Below, piece by piece: positions 35,707 to 37,143 of a DNA stretch of 37,143 nucleotides. The stretch is from the NCBI GenBank assembly GCA_903876445.1, contig CAIQZX010000174.1, forward strand, positions 1 through 37,143, written 5' to 3'. The notes under the pieces were generated by a model. That model did no database searches. It saw nothing but the letters and a program-made list of their open reading frames with translations, and had not been told where the DNA came from. The DNA comes from an uncultured Pseudomonadota bacterium. Lineage in GTDB: Bacteria; Pseudomonadota; Gammaproteobacteria; Methylococcales; Methylomonadaceae. Numbering within the stretch: the stretch's first letter is position 1; each line of letters starts with the position of its first letter. The translations under genes were made by a program, and so were the position numbers.

Positions 35707-37143
35707 TTAAAGCACCGCTTTAACGTGTTTAACCACGTTTTCTGGCGTGAAGCCGAAGTGTTCAAATAACACACCGCCTGGTGCAGATTCACCGAATGTA
35801 TCGATACCGACTACACCGCCTTCTAAACCAACATATTTGCGCCAGAAATCTGTTACGCCCGCTTCAATAGCTACACGTTTAACGCCTGGAATCAAAATGC
35901 TGTCTTTATAGGCTTGATCTTGACGATCAAAAACATTTGTTGATGGCATAGAAACCACGCGAGCATTGATACCTTCTGCAGCTAAAGCGGCTTGAGATTT
36001 CATTGCTAATGTTACTTCTGAACCTGTCGCAATCAAAATAACAGCAACATCACCTGCTGCTTCAGAAACAACATAAGCCCCTTTACGCATTGCTGCAATT
36101 TGTGCGTCATCGTGTGCAATCGCTGGAATTGCTTGACGACTTAATACTAAGCTCGTTGGTCCATTTTTGCGTTCAACAGCTGCAACCCAAGAAACCGCAG
36201 TTTCAGTTGAATCAGCAGGTCGCCATACATCCATATTTGGAATGTAACGTAACGCAGATGTATTTTCGATTGGTTGATGGGTTGGACCATCTTCGCCTTG
36301 ACCGATTGAATCGTGTGTTAGTACCGCAATCGTTTGAATTTTCATCAAAGCAGCCATACGCAACGCACTTTTCGCATAGTCAGAGAACATGTGGAATGTG
36401 CCACCGAATGGTAATAAACCACCATGCAATGCCATGCCATTCATGATGGCGTACATACCAAATTCACGCACACCGTAAGAAATGTAGTTGCCTGTTGATT
36501 TACCACTAACGTGTTTGAAACTTGCACAGCTTGTCAGATTTGAACCCGTCAAATCGGCAGAACCACCTAAAAATTCAGGCAATGTTTCTGCTAATCCTGC
36601 AATCGCTTTTTGCGATGCTTGACGTGACGCTAAGTTTTCGCCTTTTTCGTTAGTTGCTTTGATAAATGCGTCAGTCACTGATTTCCAGTTTGCTGGTAAT
36701 TCACCTGCCATGCGGCGTTTGAATTCTGCTGCTTCTGCTGGGAATGCTGCGGCATAAGCTGCAAATTTTTCATCCCAAGATTTTTCAGCTGTTGCACCTT
36801 TAACTTTTGCATCCCAACCTGCATAAACGTTTTCAGGGATAACAAATGGTTCGTGCGTCCAACCTAATTCTTTACGAGTTAATGCAACTTCTTCCAAACC
36901 TAATGCAGCACCATGGCAATCGTGACTGCCGCTTTTATTTGGTGAGCCAAAACCAATAATAGTTTTGCAGCAAATCATTGACGGTTTATCAGTAACGGCT
37001 TTCGCTGCTACAATCGCTGCATTGATTTCATCAGCGTTGTGACCATCAACAGATTGAACGTGCCAGCCATAGGCTTCAAAGCGTTTTACTGTGTCATCTG
37101 TGTACCAGCCATCAATGTGACCGTCGATAGAAATGTTGTTGTC
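35707..37143 (-). CDS. tkt: Transketolase, 5' end outside the window
   Basis: This thiamine-diphosphate enzyme transfers two-carbon ketol units between sugar phosphates and is needed for RuMP-cycle regeneration. The open frame continues to the right-hand edge, with [16 protein letters not shown] and [11 protein letters not shown] before the internal Met at 36978, so that Met is not the start. About 478 codons are visible of a usual length near 665. The visible part holds the end of the thiamine-diphosphate domain, the pyrimidine-binding domain ([43 protein letters not shown]) and the C-terminal domain ([27 protein letters not shown]). No frameshift is seen. Confidence 0.97.
   Translation of the reverse strand, partial: DNNISIDGHIDGWYTDDTVKRFEAYGWHVQSVDGHNADEINAAIVAAKAVTDKPSMICCKTIIGFGSPNKSGSHDCHGAALGLEEVALTRKELGWTHEPFVIPENVYAGWDAKVKGATAEKSWDEKFAAYAAAFPAEAAEFKRRMAGELPANWKSVTDAFIKATNEKGENLASRQASQKAIAGLAETLPEFLGGSADLTGSNLTSCASFKHVSGKSTGNYISYGVREFGMYAIMNGMALHGGLLPFGGTFHMFSDYAKSALRMAALMKIQTIAVLTHDSIGQGEDGPTHQPIENTSALRYIPNMDVWRPADSTETAVSWVAAVERKNGPTSLVLSRQAIPAIAHDDAQIAAMRKGAYVVSEAAGDVAVILIATGSEVTLAMKSQAALAAEGINARVVSMPSTNVFDRQDQAYKDSILIPGVKRVAIEAGVTDFWRKYVGLEGGVVGIDTFGESAPGGVLFEHFGFTPENVVKHVKAVL

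Noticed and set aside
36978-36978. Internal Met as transketolase start
   Set aside because: The frame continues with typical transketolase sequence to the right edge of the window, so the gene is cut by the window boundary.

Overview
The window looks like chromosomal DNA from a type I (gammaproteobacterial, Methylococcales-like) methanotroph with low G+C (about 40% by eye). Three things support this. A beta-RFAP synthase (mptG) marks tetrahydromethanopterin-linked C1 metabolism. A copper-repressible CorA-like protein sits beside its CorB/SACCP-type di-haem peroxidase, a pair known from Methylomicrobium and Methylococcus. Transketolase and transaldolase genes lie close together, as expected where the RuMP pathway runs. 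I cannot name the genus. Gene density is high, and I see no tRNA, rRNA, insertion sequence, CRISPR array or phage gene.

Layout. 1-5883 (minus): a small membrane protein, then the pyruvate dehydrogenase operon aceE-aceF-lpdA. 6231-7487 (plus): rho behind its own promoter. 7596-10482 (minus): corA-corB copper pair. 10726-13332 (minus): pepN. 13572-14054 (plus): an unusual truncated globin. 14118-17272 (minus): mptG, a siroheme sulfite/nitrite reductase and a DUF934 protein. 17360-21012 (minus): a CHASE2 adenylate/guanylate cyclase followed by an NtrC-type regulator. 21196-25387 (plus): metF, ffh and the classic rpsP-rimM-trmD-rplS operon. 25476-26625 (plus): a membrane protein of unknown function and pyrE. 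26712-28441 (minus): motA-motB behind a sigma-28-like promoter. 28689-33269 (plus): a GAF/HD-GYP c-di-GMP phosphodiesterase, a ZIP metal transporter, and a single ORF fusing an UPF0016 (Gdt1/TMEM165-type) cation exporter to an ABC dipeptide-type permease. 33338-37143 (minus): transketolase (5' end outside the window), two unrecognised repeat proteins, and transaldolase.

The part most likely to be new biology is 34358-35625. Two adjacent genes of unknown family share a short motif, [TS]GVxKYL. It occurs nine times in a predicted soluble protein and three times in the cytoplasmic tail of a predicted inner-membrane protein. The membrane protein also carries two near-identical YPAA(D/N)FEPKVL units on its predicted periplasmic side. 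The pair lies just upstream of transaldolase with no visible terminator between, and just downstream of transketolase behind a hairpin. I suggest a membrane-anchored multivalent scaffold, but this is inference. The UPF0016-ABC permease fusion and the complete W-x-H ... H copper site in CorA are the next most interesting items.
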